A stretch of DNA of 64,000 nt from Candidatus Symbiopectobacterium endolongispinus (GTDB lineage: Bacteria > Pseudomonadota > Gammaproteobacteria > Enterobacterales > Enterobacteriaceae): NCBI RefSeq assembly GCF_018777385.1, contig NZ_JAFJYB010000009.1, positions 1 through 64,000 on the forward strand, read 5' to 3'. Shown piece after piece: positions 54,062 through 63,921 of this stretch. The notes below the pieces were generated by a model. It ran no database searches, was not told the DNA's origin, and was given only the letters and a program-made list of their open reading frames with translations. A program made the position numbers and the translations under genes. Within the stretch, counting starts at the first letter, position 1; the number at the start of each line of letters is the position of its first letter.

Positions 54062-55609
54062 TCAAATAAAGAAGTCAGGGTATTTTTGCTCCAGCAACGC
54101 ACGGAGTTGCGGGCGATCCAACCAGTCAATGTCTTGAATAAAAGCCTCAGTAGGAATTTTCTTCTTTGCTAGCGATAGCCCGCATTCGCTCAACAGTGAG
54201 ATATCATCGCGGCTCAGGTAAAAATTCACCTTGATGTAAGGCAGTTGATAATACTTCAGGTAGCTGGATATTTTGTTGGTGAAGGTGATGAGTAAATCGA
54301 AGGGCAGTTGTTTGAGCGTGTGTAGTTCATTGATATTGACGCATCCAATAATGTCTATATGAAAGTGTGATTTCAGCACTTCCTTAAAATAACCGACCTT
54401 ACTTTCCGATGAGTTAGTAACAATGATCACGCGTTTTCTGTCCTCACTGTGGATGCGATTTTGCAATTCGTATTTTTTGAGTATCAGCACCAACGTGGAT
54501 AAATGCACCGGTGAAAATCGGTTGTGATAATGATCGGCAATCGAACCCGTTGCTTGTACAACACCTTGATAGAGTGAGGCATAACGGGTCTGAACCTCAT
54601 GCAATTTTTTTGTCATCAAAAAAAGATTAAATTTGTTTTGTATGATGGTTGAGTAGATGAACTGATACACTTCAGCAAAAAAAGGGAAGATATTGTATAT
54701 GTTTGCCCTCAGCAGTGGCTTCAGAGATTTACATAATTGCCTGACCTGTGAAATCAACGTGGCATCATAAATAGCAAAAGGCCGCCAAGTGTAGGTCAAT
54801 GAAGAGATCAGCAGGTCCAGAAATCGATCCTCGTGTTCACGGTTGAGCAATGTAAAATTGAATGACTGAATAAAACTGAGGTCATCACTGTGGGTAATGA
54901 CATGCCCACACCGCATACGGTGTAAGGCAATGCTCATGTACACCAGGAAGTATTTTTTACTGTTATAGCCTAGCGTAACATGCGGGGTCAGTTGCCTTTG
55001 GTAGAGATCGGCCGCGGAGGCAATCTCATCCTTACACTCTGTAAGAAATTGCACAACAATGGATTTATTGATGGGTTTATTGGCCTTGTGCGGTATCAAC
55101 ACGTTGTCATCGCCAATTTCAACAGTTTTAAGGATTGTCAGGCAGATGGTAATGTGTAGCAGAATTTCATCGCCTTCCAGATGCGAGCCCTGACGGGGAA
55201 TAGCGGTAATAGAGGGATGATTTGCCTGTAAAAATGCGCATAATGCCTGATTATCATTTTTTAAGGTGGTTGAACTTATATTGAGTTTTCGGTAATACTC
55301 GCTTTTATTCACCACGTCGTGCAGGCACAGTGCCACACTCAGATTTTTGATACGCTCTTCGGCGGTGGTGATATAACGGTTAAACGGAATACTGGTCAGA
55401 AAATCGATATATTGGCGATAAGTGATCGCTGTGACTATCAATTTCCCATCTATATGCAGATGATATTCAGGCTCAAGGCACTCGTTGATGCTTTTAAGAG
55501 AACGTTTCAACGTTGATGTTGTTTTGCCAAATTTTGACATAACATCGTCAATAGATACTGGGCTGTGTTCCTGAACATATTTTAGCAACGACAGGTCAAA
55601 ACTGTTCAC
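54062..55609 (-). CDS. BglG/MtlR-type PTS-linked transcription regulator
   Basis: 515 residues. An N-terminal HTH region (SLLKYVQEHSPVSIDDVMSKFGKTTSTLKRSLKSINECL) and a second HTH-like segment near residue 105 (YYRKLNISSTTLKNDNQAL) are followed by a long helical middle part resembling degenerate PRD domains, then an EIIB-like domain (KRVIIVTNSSESKVGYFKEVLKSHFHIDIIG). The loop has Ser where a phosphorylatable Cys could be. Such regulators sense PTS activity and control the adjacent sugar operon. Convergent with the amidohydrolase gene. Intact, with AT-rich composition. Confidence 0.75.
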   Translation of the reverse strand: MNSFDLSLLKYVQEHSPVSIDDVMSKFGKTTSTLKRSLKSINECLEPEYHLHIDGKLIVTAITYRQYIDFLTSIPFNRYITTAEERIKNLSVALCLHDVVNKSEYYRKLNISSTTLKNDNQALCAFLQANHPSITAIPRQGSHLEGDEILLHITICLTILKTVEIGDDNVLIPHKANKPINKSIVVQFLTECKDEIASAADLYQRQLTPHVTLGYNSKKYFLVYMSIALHRMRCGHVITHSDDLSFIQSFNFTLLNREHEDRFLDLLISSLTYTWRPFAIYDATLISQVRQLCKSLKPLLRANIYNIFPFFAEVYQFIYSTIIQNKFNLFLMTKKLHEVQTRYASLYQGVVQATGSIADHYHNRFSPVHLSTLVLILKKYELQNRIHSEDRKRVIIVTNSSESKVGYFKEVLKSHFHIDIIGCVNINELHTLKQLPFDLLITFTNKISSYLKYYQLPYIKVNFYLSRDDISLLSECGLSLAKKKIPTEAFIQDIDWLDRPQLRALLEQKYPDFFI

Positions 55610-55709
55610 TGGGCGTTCTCAATTTCAAGTCAGTATCAGGAATTTGAGCGTACAATAAATAGCTAGGCGTGTCTGTGAGCTGTGTGAGTTAATTTCGCGT
55701 TGGCGATGA

Positions 55710-55744
55710 TGTGGCAACCATAATGAATGGTTACCACATTTTTT
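55710..55744 (+). terminator. Hairpin with T-run between regulator and RidA gene
   Basis: TGTGGCAACCAT and ATGGTTACCACA form a 12-bp stem (one mismatch) around AATGA, followed by TTTTTT (55739-55744) on the plus strand. No plus-strand gene ends just upstream. On the minus strand the stem lies between the RidA gene and the regulator. Confidence 0.55.
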
Positions 55745-55760
55745 GGCATGTGCCGTATGC

Positions 55761-56198
55761 CTATGACTGAATGGCAACCACCATGTCAAGTTCAACCGGG
55801 GCTCCGCGAGGGAGTTCTGCCACCCCCACTGAGGTTCGCGTGTGTTGTCCCCTCGCCCCAAGGCGTTCAACCAGGCGATCGGAGACGCCATTCATTATCT
55901 GAGACTGCTGGGTAAAGCCGGGGGCGGAAGCAATATATCCTACAACTTTCAATACCTGCACAATCTTGTCATCGCCACCGAGCGTGTGCGATATCGCCTC
56001 CAGACACAGGTCTGCGCAGAAAGCCGCTGCCTCTTGTGCCATAGAGAGATCCACCTCAGCACCCACTTTCCCCGTGCAGAGCAGTTCATCACCCCGACGA
56101 GGCAATTGACCGCTAACGTAAGCAATACCGTTGTGAATCATCACCGGTAGGTAGTTTCCACCCGGTTTATTTAAGCTATGTGGCGTTTTTGCTGACAT
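55761..56198 (-). CDS. RidA-family protein of the PTS/lyase locus
   Basis: 145 residues. LPVMIHNGIAYVSGQLPRRGDELLCTGKVG and GARGQHTRTSVGVAELPRGAPVELDMVVAI show the family fold with the conserved Arg before the SVGVAELP strand (equivalent to Arg105 of RidA). That Arg is required for imine/enamine deamination, so this member may be catalytic. The gene is upstream of the BglG/MtlR-type regulator on the same strand. A deaminase suits a locus whose lyase or amidohydrolase releases an amino sugar or imine. Confidence 0.85.
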   Translation of the reverse strand: MSAKTPHSLNKPGGNYLPVMIHNGIAYVSGQLPRRGDELLCTGKVGAEVDLSMAQEAAAFCADLCLEAISHTLGGDDKIVQVLKVVGYIASAPGFTQQSQIMNGVSDRLVERLGARGQHTRTSVGVAELPRGAPVELDMVVAIQS

Positions 56199-56769
56199 TA
56201 TTTTCTGCCTTGTGCCTGTGGTTGAAAAGAACGCTACGGGTGGAATGGAGATTGTCCATCGAAAGCTTCATCCTGAATTTATCCAAAGGGTACTATGGTT
56301 ATTCTGAGATGGGAATAAAGGTCATCCTCGGAGACACAAAAACAGGTGAAAGTCATAAAATTAATACAAAAAGTAACTATTATATTTTGCTGGGATTAAT
56401 CTGTACCAATAATCGTGGTTTTAAAAAAGTAAAAATAATCATTATTGGTTTGTTATGTTGTTTACTTGGTTTTTATCGATGTATTGTTTGTTATTGTATT
56501 TATATTTGGTGTTTTTTTTCTGATTTTGATGTGGATTAGGTATGTGGGCTTATGACTAAACTGTACTATTTATTCGTCGTTTTTTGCGCGCTATAATCCC
56601 TTTCCGAACCATTACCTATTAATTGTTATCTCAGCTATGCGAAACATTCCGGCTGCCACGCTGTCCGCCGGAACGGCATTTTATTGTTTTAATTTATCGC
56701 TTATTTATTCCGGCTCGAAAGCGGAATAACCGCATGGTGTGATTTTTCATACCACGCAAGGAGTCTACC
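56199..56769 (+). promoter_or_regulatory. 571-base region with hairpin-rich cydA leader
   Basis: The first 330 bases are AT-rich and hold no convincing gene. Three inverted repeats precede cydA: TTCCGGC/GCCGGAA (56647-56673), TTATTCCG/CGGAATAA (56705-56729, 9-base loop) and GCATGGTGTG/CATACCACGC (56733-56757). The last ends 2 bases before the AAGGAGTC ribosome-binding site. The stacked hairpins suggest a structured 5' leader. No clear FNR or ArcA site was identified by eye. Confidence 0.5.
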
Positions 56770-58348
56770 ATGTTTGATGTTGTCGAACTGTCTCGGTTGC
56801 AATTCGCCTTGACGGCTATGTATCACTTTTTATTCGTCCCGCTAACATTAGGGCTGTCCTTTTTGTTGGCCATTATGAACACCACTTATGTGTTAACCGG
56901 TAAGCAAATCTATAAGGACATGACTAAATTTTGGGGCAAGTTGTTTGCCATCAATTTTGCCTTGTGGGTTGCTACCGGACTGACACTGGAGTTCCAGTTT
57001 GGTACTAACTGGCCCTATTACTCCCACTACGTAGGCGATATTTTTGGTGCGCCTTTGGCGATGGAAGGGCTGATGGCCTTCTTCCTCGAGTCCACCCTCA
57101 TCGGTCTGTTCTTTTTTTGGTTGGGATCGGTTGAGTAAAGTTCAGCATGTGCTGGTGACCTGGTTTGTCGCACTGGGTTCCAATTTTTCAGCGTTGTGGA
57201 TCCTGGTCGCCAACGGATGAATGCAAAATCCGGTGGCGGCAGCGTTTAATTATGAAACCATACGCATGGAAATGCTGAGTTTTTCCGAGCTGGTGTTGAA
57301 CCCTGTCGCTCAGGTGAAATTTGTGCACACCGTGGCGGCTGGCTACACCGCAGGCGCGATGTTTGTGTTGGGGATCAGTTCCTATTATCTGCTCAAAGGC
57401 CGTGATATTCTCTTTGCCAAGCGCTCGTTTGCCATTGCGGCCAGCTTTGGACTGGCTTCTGTGCTGTCGGTCATTGTTCTCGGGGATGAGTCCGGTTATG
57501 TGATGGGCGATGTGCAGAAAACCAAGCTGGCTGCCATCGAAGCAGAATGGGAAACCCAGCCTGCGCCCGCGTCTTTCACGCTGTTTGCCATTCCTAATCG
57601 GGAGACAATGCAGAACGATTTCGCTATCCATCTTCCTTATATTCTGGGGTTGATCGCGACCCGTTCACTCGATAAACCAGTTGTCGGTATCAAAGATCTG
57701 ATGGCAGAACATGAAATCCGCATCCGTAATGGCATGATGGCCTACGGGTTGCTGGAGGCGCTGCGTGCAGGTAACACCGACCCTGCTGTTCGAGCCCGCT
57801 TTGATACGGCCAAACACGACCTTGGCTATGGCATGTTGCTCAAACGCTATACCGATGACGTCGCCAATGCCAGCGAAAGCCAGATTCAGCAAGCTGTCAA
57901 CGATTCCATCCCCCGCGTCGCACCGCTGTATATCGCTTTTAGAGTGATGGTGGGCTGTGGTGTGCTGATGCTTGCCATTTTCGGATTGTCATTCTGGCGT
58001 GTGATCCGTGGTCGCATCGGGCAGGGGCGAGGCTTGCACCGCATGGCCCTCTACGCCATACCATTGCCGTGGATCGCGATTGAATCCGGCTGGTTCGTTG
58101 CTGAGTACGGCCGCCAGCCGTGGGCGGTTGGTGAAGTGTTACCTACCGCAGTGGCCAATTCATCTCTTGAAGCCCACGACATTCTGCTGTCGATGGGGCT
58201 GATTTGTGGGTTGTATACGCCGTTTCTAGTGGCAGAAACCTACCTGATGTTCAAGTTTGCCCGATTGGGACCCAGTAGCTTAAAAACGGGCCGCTACCAT
58301 TTTGAACAACCGCTGCCGCCATCACCTGCCACACAAACTAAAGGTTAA
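56770..58348 (+). pseudogene. cydA: Cytochrome bd oxidase subunit I, frameshift and nonsense
   Basis: CydA is the heme-bearing subunit of the quinol oxidase used at low oxygen. The N-terminal part is canonical ([27 protein letters not shown] with heme ligand His19; [26 protein letters not shown]). In [11 protein letters not shown] a seven-T run near 57115 shifts the frame; the true continuation is [14 protein letters not shown]. Then WILVANG is followed by TGA (57218-57220), where the family has Trp (TGG). The remainder is complete: NPVAQVKFVHTVAAG (His186), the Q-loop EWETQPAPASF and GWFVAEYGRQPWAVGEVLPT. Confidence 0.9.
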
Positions 58349-58362
58349 CAGGAGCTTCAATC

Positions 58363-59501
58363 ATGCTGGATTACGAAACATTGCGCCTGATTTGGCGGGG
58401 ATTGATCGGTCTTTTGTTTATCGGCTTCGCCATTACCGACGGTTTCGACATGGGGTGGGTATTTTGCTGCGCATCCTGGGCAAAAACGATATTGAGCGGC
58501 GAGTAATGATTAACGTCATTGCCCCACACTGGGATGGTAACCAGGTCTGGTTGATTACCGGTGCTGGGGCACTGTTTGCCGCCTGGCCGATGGTGTATGC
58601 CGCCGCTTTTTCCGGGTTCTATTTTGCGATGATTCTGGTGCTGGCAGCGCTGTTCTTTCGCCAGATTGGTTTTGATTATCGTTCCAAGCTTGAAAACGCC
58701 CGTTGGCGTGGGCTGTGGGACTGGGGAATTTTTATTGGCAGCTTCGTCCCTGCGCTGGTGTTCGGTATCGCCTTTGGCAATCTATTATAAGGGGTACCGT
58801 TGAACGTGGATAAGTATTTACGGCTAACTTATCACGGTGGCTTTTTCGATCTCCTTAACCCTTTTGGCGTGTTGGTAGGGTTGGTGAGCGTAGCGATGCT
58901 TATCACGCACGGTGCAATTTATCTGCAACTGCGTACCACGCAGACACTTCAGGTTCGCGCGCAAAAAACCACGCAGGTTGCCAGCGTGCTGACCAGTATC
59001 GCATTCTTACTGGCTGGTGTTTGGGTCATCATGGGCATTGATGGTTACGTTATTACCTCTGCGTTAGATGAAGCCGCCCCTTCTGATCCGTTGCGTAAAG
59101 TGGTGGTTCAGCAAGCAGGGGCCTGGTTAATCAACTTTAATACGCACCCCGTGCTGTGGTTAATCCCGGTACTGGGCGTGATTCTGCCTTGGTTGACCAT
59201 GCTGCTGTCACGCGTAAACCGCTGTGGTTGGGGTTTCCTCACCTCATCATTGACGATTGCCAGTGTGATCCTGACGGCAGGAATCACACTGTTTCCCTTC
59301 GTGATACCTTCAAGTATTGCGCCTAATGTCAGCCTGACGATTTGGGATGCCACTTCGAGTCAACTGACGCTTCAGGTTATGACGATTTTGGCCTGCATTT
59401 TTGTTCCTGCCATTCTGCTCTACACCAGTTGGTGTTATTACAAGATGTTCGGGCGGATTGATGCGCGTTATATCGAAGAAAATAAGCATTCTGCTTACTG
59501 A
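58363..59501 (+). pseudogene. cydB: Cytochrome bd oxidase subunit II, frameshift and nonsense
   Basis: CydB partners CydA. ATG 58363 ([37 protein letters not shown] upstream). A missing G near 58455 breaks the frame; [42 protein letters not shown] follows in the next frame. FGIAFGNLL is then followed by TAA (58788-58790) where relatives have Gln (CAA) before GVP. The same frame resumes VDKYLRLTYHGGFFDLLNPFG and ends KMFGRIDARYIEENKHSAY. One frameshift and one C-to-T nonsense mutation. Confidence 0.9.
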
Positions 59502-59520
59502 TATTTTAAGGAGAGTAAGT

Positions 59521-59625
59521 ATGTGGTATTTCGCCTGGATACTTGGCACGATGCTGGCCTGTTCATTTTCGCTAATTACTGCGCTGGCGGTAGAACATCA
59601 GGACGGAGTAAACGGCACCCTATGA
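59521..59625 (+). CDS. cydX: CydX small subunit of cytochrome bd oxidase
   Basis: 34 residues: MWYFAWILGTMLACSFSLITALAVEH, one membrane helix, with the invariant WYFAWILG start, then a short tail (QDGVNGTL). CydX stabilises the heme site of CydAB. AAGGAG lies 7 bases upstream and the gene begins 19 bases after cydB. It has no lesion although both partner genes do, but a 34-codon target would be hit last by chance. Confidence 0.93.
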   Translation: MWYFAWILGTMLACSFSLITALAVEHQDGVNGTL

Positions 59626-59765
59626 ACATATGATGCAGAGACAGATTTGTGGCTGCTGAAATAATTCCATCGTTATGTTTATTGGCGAGGTAAACGATAA
59701 ATCTACTCAAACACAATTTAGTCGCGACGCTGTGCGAGCAGATTTATAGGATTACTCATTACAGT

Positions 59766-61216
59766 TTATATTTTCACACTGTGCCTGGCTTTGATTTGCT
59801 GCTGAATGAGTGATGCTAATGTTTTTACGCTTTGTTCGCAGCGCTCATCCCATTCATAGGAAACATTCAATCGGAAATGGCGATCGTATTTGTCACCGGT
59901 CGTGAACATTTTTCCGGGCGCGATACTGATCCCTTTCTCTAACGCTTGCCAGTAAAGCGCAGTGCTGCTGAGACCGGGAGGTAATTCTAGCCAAAGGAAA
60001 TAGCCACCGCGGGAAGGGAAAATAGTAACGTCATAAGGGAGATGTTGCTGGAGCGATTGGATCGCCGCATTTTTACGTTGTTCTAATGTCTTGCGAAGAC
60101 GGCGCAGGTGACTGTCATAGCTGCTTGTCGCAAGGTATTCTGCGATAGCTAACTGCATGGGGGCACTGGCAGACAGCGTGCCCATCAGTTGTAAGCGCTG
60201 GATACTTTTGGCATGGTGACCGGCCGCTACCCAACCGATTCGGAACCATGCCATCAGGTTCTTGGAAAATGAAGAACAGTGCAGGATCAAACCTTTGTTG
60301 TCTAATGCCTTCGCGGGTAACGGCCGCTGTAAGCCAGAGTACAGTTCACCATAAACATCATCTTCAACCAATCCCACGCCATATTTTTCCAGCATTGCCA
60401 CTAGCCGCTGTTTATTTTCCCATGACAGTGTGCAGCCGAGTGGGTTATGAAAGTTGGTCATCAGCCAACAGGCTTTGATGGGATAGTCATTCAACGCCTG
60501 GTGCAGCGCATCAAGATCTATGCCGTGTTGTGGATCGGTAGCTATTGCAATCGCCTTAAGCTTAAAACGTTCAATGGCCTGTAACGCACCGTAAAAGGTA
60601 GGCGATTCGATAGCGACATAATCTTCCGGCTCCGTCAGCGCCTGAAGGCTCAAATTGAGTGACTCCATCGCGCCGGCGGTAATAACGATTTCATCGGGTG
60701 AAACGGCAATATACCTTGCAATGCGTAGCGCTGAGCAATGTGTTTTCTTAGCTGCTCGTTGCCTGGGGGGAGATTATCCAGGGCATTTCGTGGCTGCATG
60801 CGGCGCGTTACTGAGACCAAAGAGCGGGTTAATTGTCGTTGAGGGAAAAGATGCGGATCAGGGAATGCTGAGCCAAAAGGAACGACTGAGGGAGCCTTGC
60901 TGGCTTGAAGCACATCAAAAATAAACGCATTCACGTCAACATCCTCCGTCAATTCCACACGTGCCTGCGTATTTGAATAGGGGGTGCTATCAAGCGGTGC
61001 TGCGGCTAACTGCGGCGCGGCGTAGTACCCGGACTGTGGACGCGATATAAGCAGCCCTTGGCTTTCTAATAATTGATAGACTCGTAACACCGTCATCAGA
61101 CTCATGCCAGAGTGAATTGACTTTTCTCGCAGCGACGGGAGTTTGTCACCCGGTTGCCAGATCCCTTCTTGAAGTTGCTTTCGCATCTGGCGAGCCAATT
61201 GCTCGAACTTGGCCAT
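59766..61216 (-). pseudogene. ydcR: YdcR-like MocR-family PLP regulator, frameshifted
   Basis: A GntR-type winged HTH (MAKFEQLARQMRKQLQEGIWQPGDKLPSLREKSIHSGMSLMTVLRVYQLLESQGLL) is joined to an aminotransferase fold (FGSAFPDPHLFPQRQLTRSL, ENLPPGNEQL-type NLPPGNEQLRKHIAQRYALQG). A shift near 60715 interrupts VSPDEIVITAGAMESLNLSL; the second frame contains WLMTNFHNPLG, VEDDVYGELY and the PLP-lysine motif SSFSKNLMAWFRIGWVAAG. MocR regulators sense pyridoxal phosphate or amines. E. coli YdcR is the closest relative I recall. One frameshift separates the DNA-binding from the PLP-binding half. Confidence 0.82.
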
Positions 61217-61381
61217 AGCACACCTGTTTTTTGCCGTGATGGATAATTGGATGAGAGCGTATCACCACATGGGGGTTAACGGTTAGTGCGGGGAGCCGTG
61301 GAATAGCCACCCAGTAGATGGAATGAATGGCATGCACTTTCTACTGGGTGGCAGATATTTTGGTGATTCATACGCTACGCG

Positions 61382-61867
61382 TTATATTGCGGCGTTTCTA
61401 AGATAAGCGAGAGAAAAAACATCTTAAAAACCCACCTCACCCTTTGTGCATTGGATTTTTGTGATTCCGTTTTTTACTTCCTGTGCAACATGTTCATTGC
61501 TTAACAGTTTATTCACTGTGTCATGTGAAATTTGACGGTTGGTAAACCATTCGCCGTTATAGCAAACACGTAAGTCCAGCACGTCTATATCTTCGAAGCG
61601 ATATTTGGGATTGATATCTATCGATAGCGCTACTGACATGACGAGCATAAACCCCGTGAAGCCAATCAGGTAGGGCAGGCCAAAATAAGTCGCATACAAT
61701 AAAATCAAGGCGACAGGCACGTAGCTGATCAGCATCGCGGAGAACAGATAAGGGTGAGAGCGCATAAACTTTAGGCTAAAACGTATTTTATTATCACGCC
61801 CCTCTTCCTGGTTAATGCGTTCAATCTCTTCAGTCAGAAGACGTTTTACTTCATCCATCATCAACAC
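61382..61867 (-). pseudogene. YlaC-like membrane protein, truncated by a late TAA
   Basis: 147 residues to the stop at 61424: MDEVKRLLTEEIERINQEEGRDNKIRFSLKFMRSHPYLF, two membrane helices, then YRFEDIDVLDLRVCYNGEWFTNRQ, the YlaC family hallmark. The end KGEVGF-TAA is followed in frame by DVFSLAYLRNAAI and a stop at 61382. Relatives continue KGELSFYD.F.LA, so a Tyr codon has probably become TAA, removing about 15 residues. The start may be the ATG at 61867, 61861 or 61858. The function of the family is unknown. Confidence 0.7.
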
Positions 61868-61999
61868 CGTTACGCTTAGGGATATTTTTCTGATTCAACA
61901 AGAATCTGACAATCTTTTTTCAATTACAACACAGTTGTACCACAGAGAATAGATACAGTTTTCTCCGTATTGGCTATAACAGTTTGTTCAGTCGGGAGC

Positions 62000-62506
62000 C
62001 TATCTTTCGTCAGGAGAGGGGCCACGTTCAAGAAAGGTAGAAAGTGCAATATAGCTGCGCAATGAACGAACGCCTTCCAGACTCTGAATTTCCATCAGGA
62101 AATTTTCCAGAGATTCGGTGTCGGCCGCGCGCACCTTTATTAAAACGCATCCATCCCCCGCGACAGTATGCAGTTCTTCAACTTCACGTCGGCTGGTGAA
62201 CTGAAGAAGGGCGCGGGTCGCTTTATAGCTGCTGGTATCAATAACAAGGAACGTTAACAGCGTTCGGCCCAGCTTGCAGCTATCCAGTACCGCAACGGTT
62301 GCCTTGATAACTCCGTTACGTTTCAAACGCTTTACGCGATCGTGTACCGCCGGTGCCGAAAGATTCACGATTTCGCTCAGTTCGCTGTAACTGCGCCCTG
62401 AATCTTCAGCCAGCGCGCCTAATATTTTTCGGTCAATTGCATCGAGTTCTGCCGGTTTATGTCGTGTCTGCCGAATACCATCTTTTTCTTTATCAAATGC
62501 ATCCAT
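62000..62506 (-). CDS. Lrp/AsnC-family transcriptional regulator
   Basis: 168 residues. HTH: ELDAIDRKILGALAEDSGRSYSELSEIVNLSAPAVHDRVKRLKRNGVIKA. The RAM effector domain follows (TLLTFLVIDTSSYKATRALLQFTSRREVEELHTVAGDGCVLIKVRA), with the usual V.G..C.L.KVR pattern. It probably senses an amino acid and controls the divergent MFS exporter gene 85 bases away. Intact. Confidence 0.88.
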   Translation of the reverse strand: MDAFDKEKDGIRQTRHKPAELDAIDRKILGALAEDSGRSYSELSEIVNLSAPAVHDRVKRLKRNGVIKATVAVLDSCKLGRTLLTFLVIDTSSYKATRALLQFTSRREVEELHTVAGDGCVLIKVRAADTESLENFLMEIQSLEGVRSLRSYIALSTFLERGPSPDER

Positions 62507-62590
62507 AAGGGTTTACTTCCTGAATAAAGTATCGAATATACTCGATTTTACCTAATGATATTCAATCAACAAGTACATGCTGGAGTTTCA

Positions 62591-63773
62591 ATGCCTATAG
62601 CTATTTTAGCCCTCGCCGTCGGCGCATTCGGGATCGGTCTTACTGAATTTGTTATTGCGGGTATCCTCCCTCAAATTGCCGCTGATTTTGGCGTCAATAT
62701 CCCTACTGCTGGGCTAATGGCCACATCCTACGCATTGGGTGTTTTCGTCGGTGCACCACTTTTGACGGTTTTGGGGGGCAAGGGTGCCGCGTAAAACGAT
62801 GCTGATAGCACTGGGATTTATATTCACCATCGGTAACATTATTACCGCCATCGCACCGACACTGGCGCTGGCGATTGCTGGCCGTATCATCACGTCCTTC
62901 AATCATGGTGCTTTTTTGGTATCGGATCGATTATTGCGGCCTCGCTGGTTGCACCGGGGCGTCAGGCAAGCGCTATTGCTTTTATGTTTTCGGGATTGAC
63001 GTTGGCCAACCTGCTGGGCGTACCTCTCGGTACCTGGCTCGCGCAACTTTTTGGATGGCGGCTAGTTTTCTGGGTGATTGCCGCGATTGGTCTGTTTACG
63101 ATAGCCAGAGTTGCTTTGCTGGTTCCGCACATTGAGAAAGGGAAAGCTGTGGCTCTACGCGCAGAACTACGCGCTTTTATCGATCCTCAGGTATTACTTG
63201 TCATGGGCATCACAGTTTTTGGTCCGGCCGCGTTTTTCATCTCTATCACCTACATCGCCCCGATGATGATCGAAAAAGCCGGTTTTTCAGCCAGCGGGGT
63301 TGCTTGGCTGATGGTGCTTTTTGGCTTCGGACTTGCCGTGGGGAACTGGATGGGAGGACGTTTCGCCGATCGCTCACTTTTTGGCACACTTTTCGTCACC
63401 CTTGCAGCACAAGGCGCGGTGCTTTTCGTCTTTTGGGCCGGTGTTGAGAATCATGTGGTTGCCGGTATCTCAATCTTCCTTATAGCCGCTTTTGGTTTCG
63501 CAACGGTTTCGCCCATTCAGAAACTGGTTATGGATCGCGCCAGCCATGCCGGTGCCCCAACAATGACGGCATCGGTAAACATCGGCATGTTCAATCTGGG
63601 AAATGCGCTGGGCGCCTGGGTGGGGGGGGGGGGGGAGCCACTATAGCTGCCGGTTTTGGCCTGGCGTCACCGAACTGGGCTGGTGCCATTCTCTCCTTTA
63701 TCGCGCTGGGGCTCGCTTTTCTGGCATGGCAAAGTGCCCGCAAAGAGTATGCACTGCAAGTGCATGCCGAATA
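62591..63773 (+). pseudogene. MFS exporter (YdhP/AraJ-like), frameshifted
   Basis: The start MPIAILALAVGAFGIGLTEFVIAGILPQIAADFGVNIPTAG is typical of DHA1-type drug/arabinose efflux permeases. Frames change near 62778 (GGGGGGC run) and near 62915 (T-run before GGTATCGG, restoring GIGSIIAASLVAPGRQASAIAF). A long frame then gives MFSGLTLANLLGVPLGTWLAQLFGWR to NIGMFNLGNALGAWVGG. The 14-G run at 63622-63635 shifts out of ATIAAGFGLASPNWAGAILSF, which ends at 63773. Three homopolymer lesions. Divergent from an Lrp-family regulator. Confidence 0.83.
63622..63635. repeat. 14-base poly-G tract in the MFS gene
   Basis: Fourteen consecutive Gs within the codons for GAWVGG near the end of the exporter. 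Homologues need only enough Gs for two or three glycine codons. The tract could be a slippage (phase-variation) site, a decay product, or an assembly error. Confidence 0.9.
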
Positions 63774-63775
63774 GG

Positions 63776-63921
63776 TGATCCTTACCATTGATACGATATT
63801 TGAGATACCCGTTGCGTGAACCGTTGGGATTGACGAGTAAATAGAGACCGTGTGAATTGGAGGCTTTTAAAAGTTCAGTGGGATGCTTTTACGTGGTGTA
63901 TTTTTAGATCGTTAAGAGCGA
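63776..63921 (-). pseudogene. N-terminal remnant of a P4-type tyrosine integrase
   Basis: On the minus strand one frame reads LNDLKIHHVKASH and the next ELLKASNSHGLYLLVNPNGSRNGYLKYRINGKD. Together they match the arm-binding N-terminus of P4-family integrases (LND.KI...KP....KL.DS.GLYLLV.P.GS..W.LKYR..GK). One frameshift and an AATCGC where the start ATGGC should be show decay. The fragment ends at the stop codon of the MFS gene; the catalytic domain is absent. Confidence 0.7.

Noticed and set aside
56180-56539. Open frame of 119 codons before cydA
   Set aside because: Composition follows the AT-rich noncoding region, the sequence is a low-complexity mix of Ile/Cys/Tyr with no family pattern, and it begins inside the RidA-family gene on the other strand.
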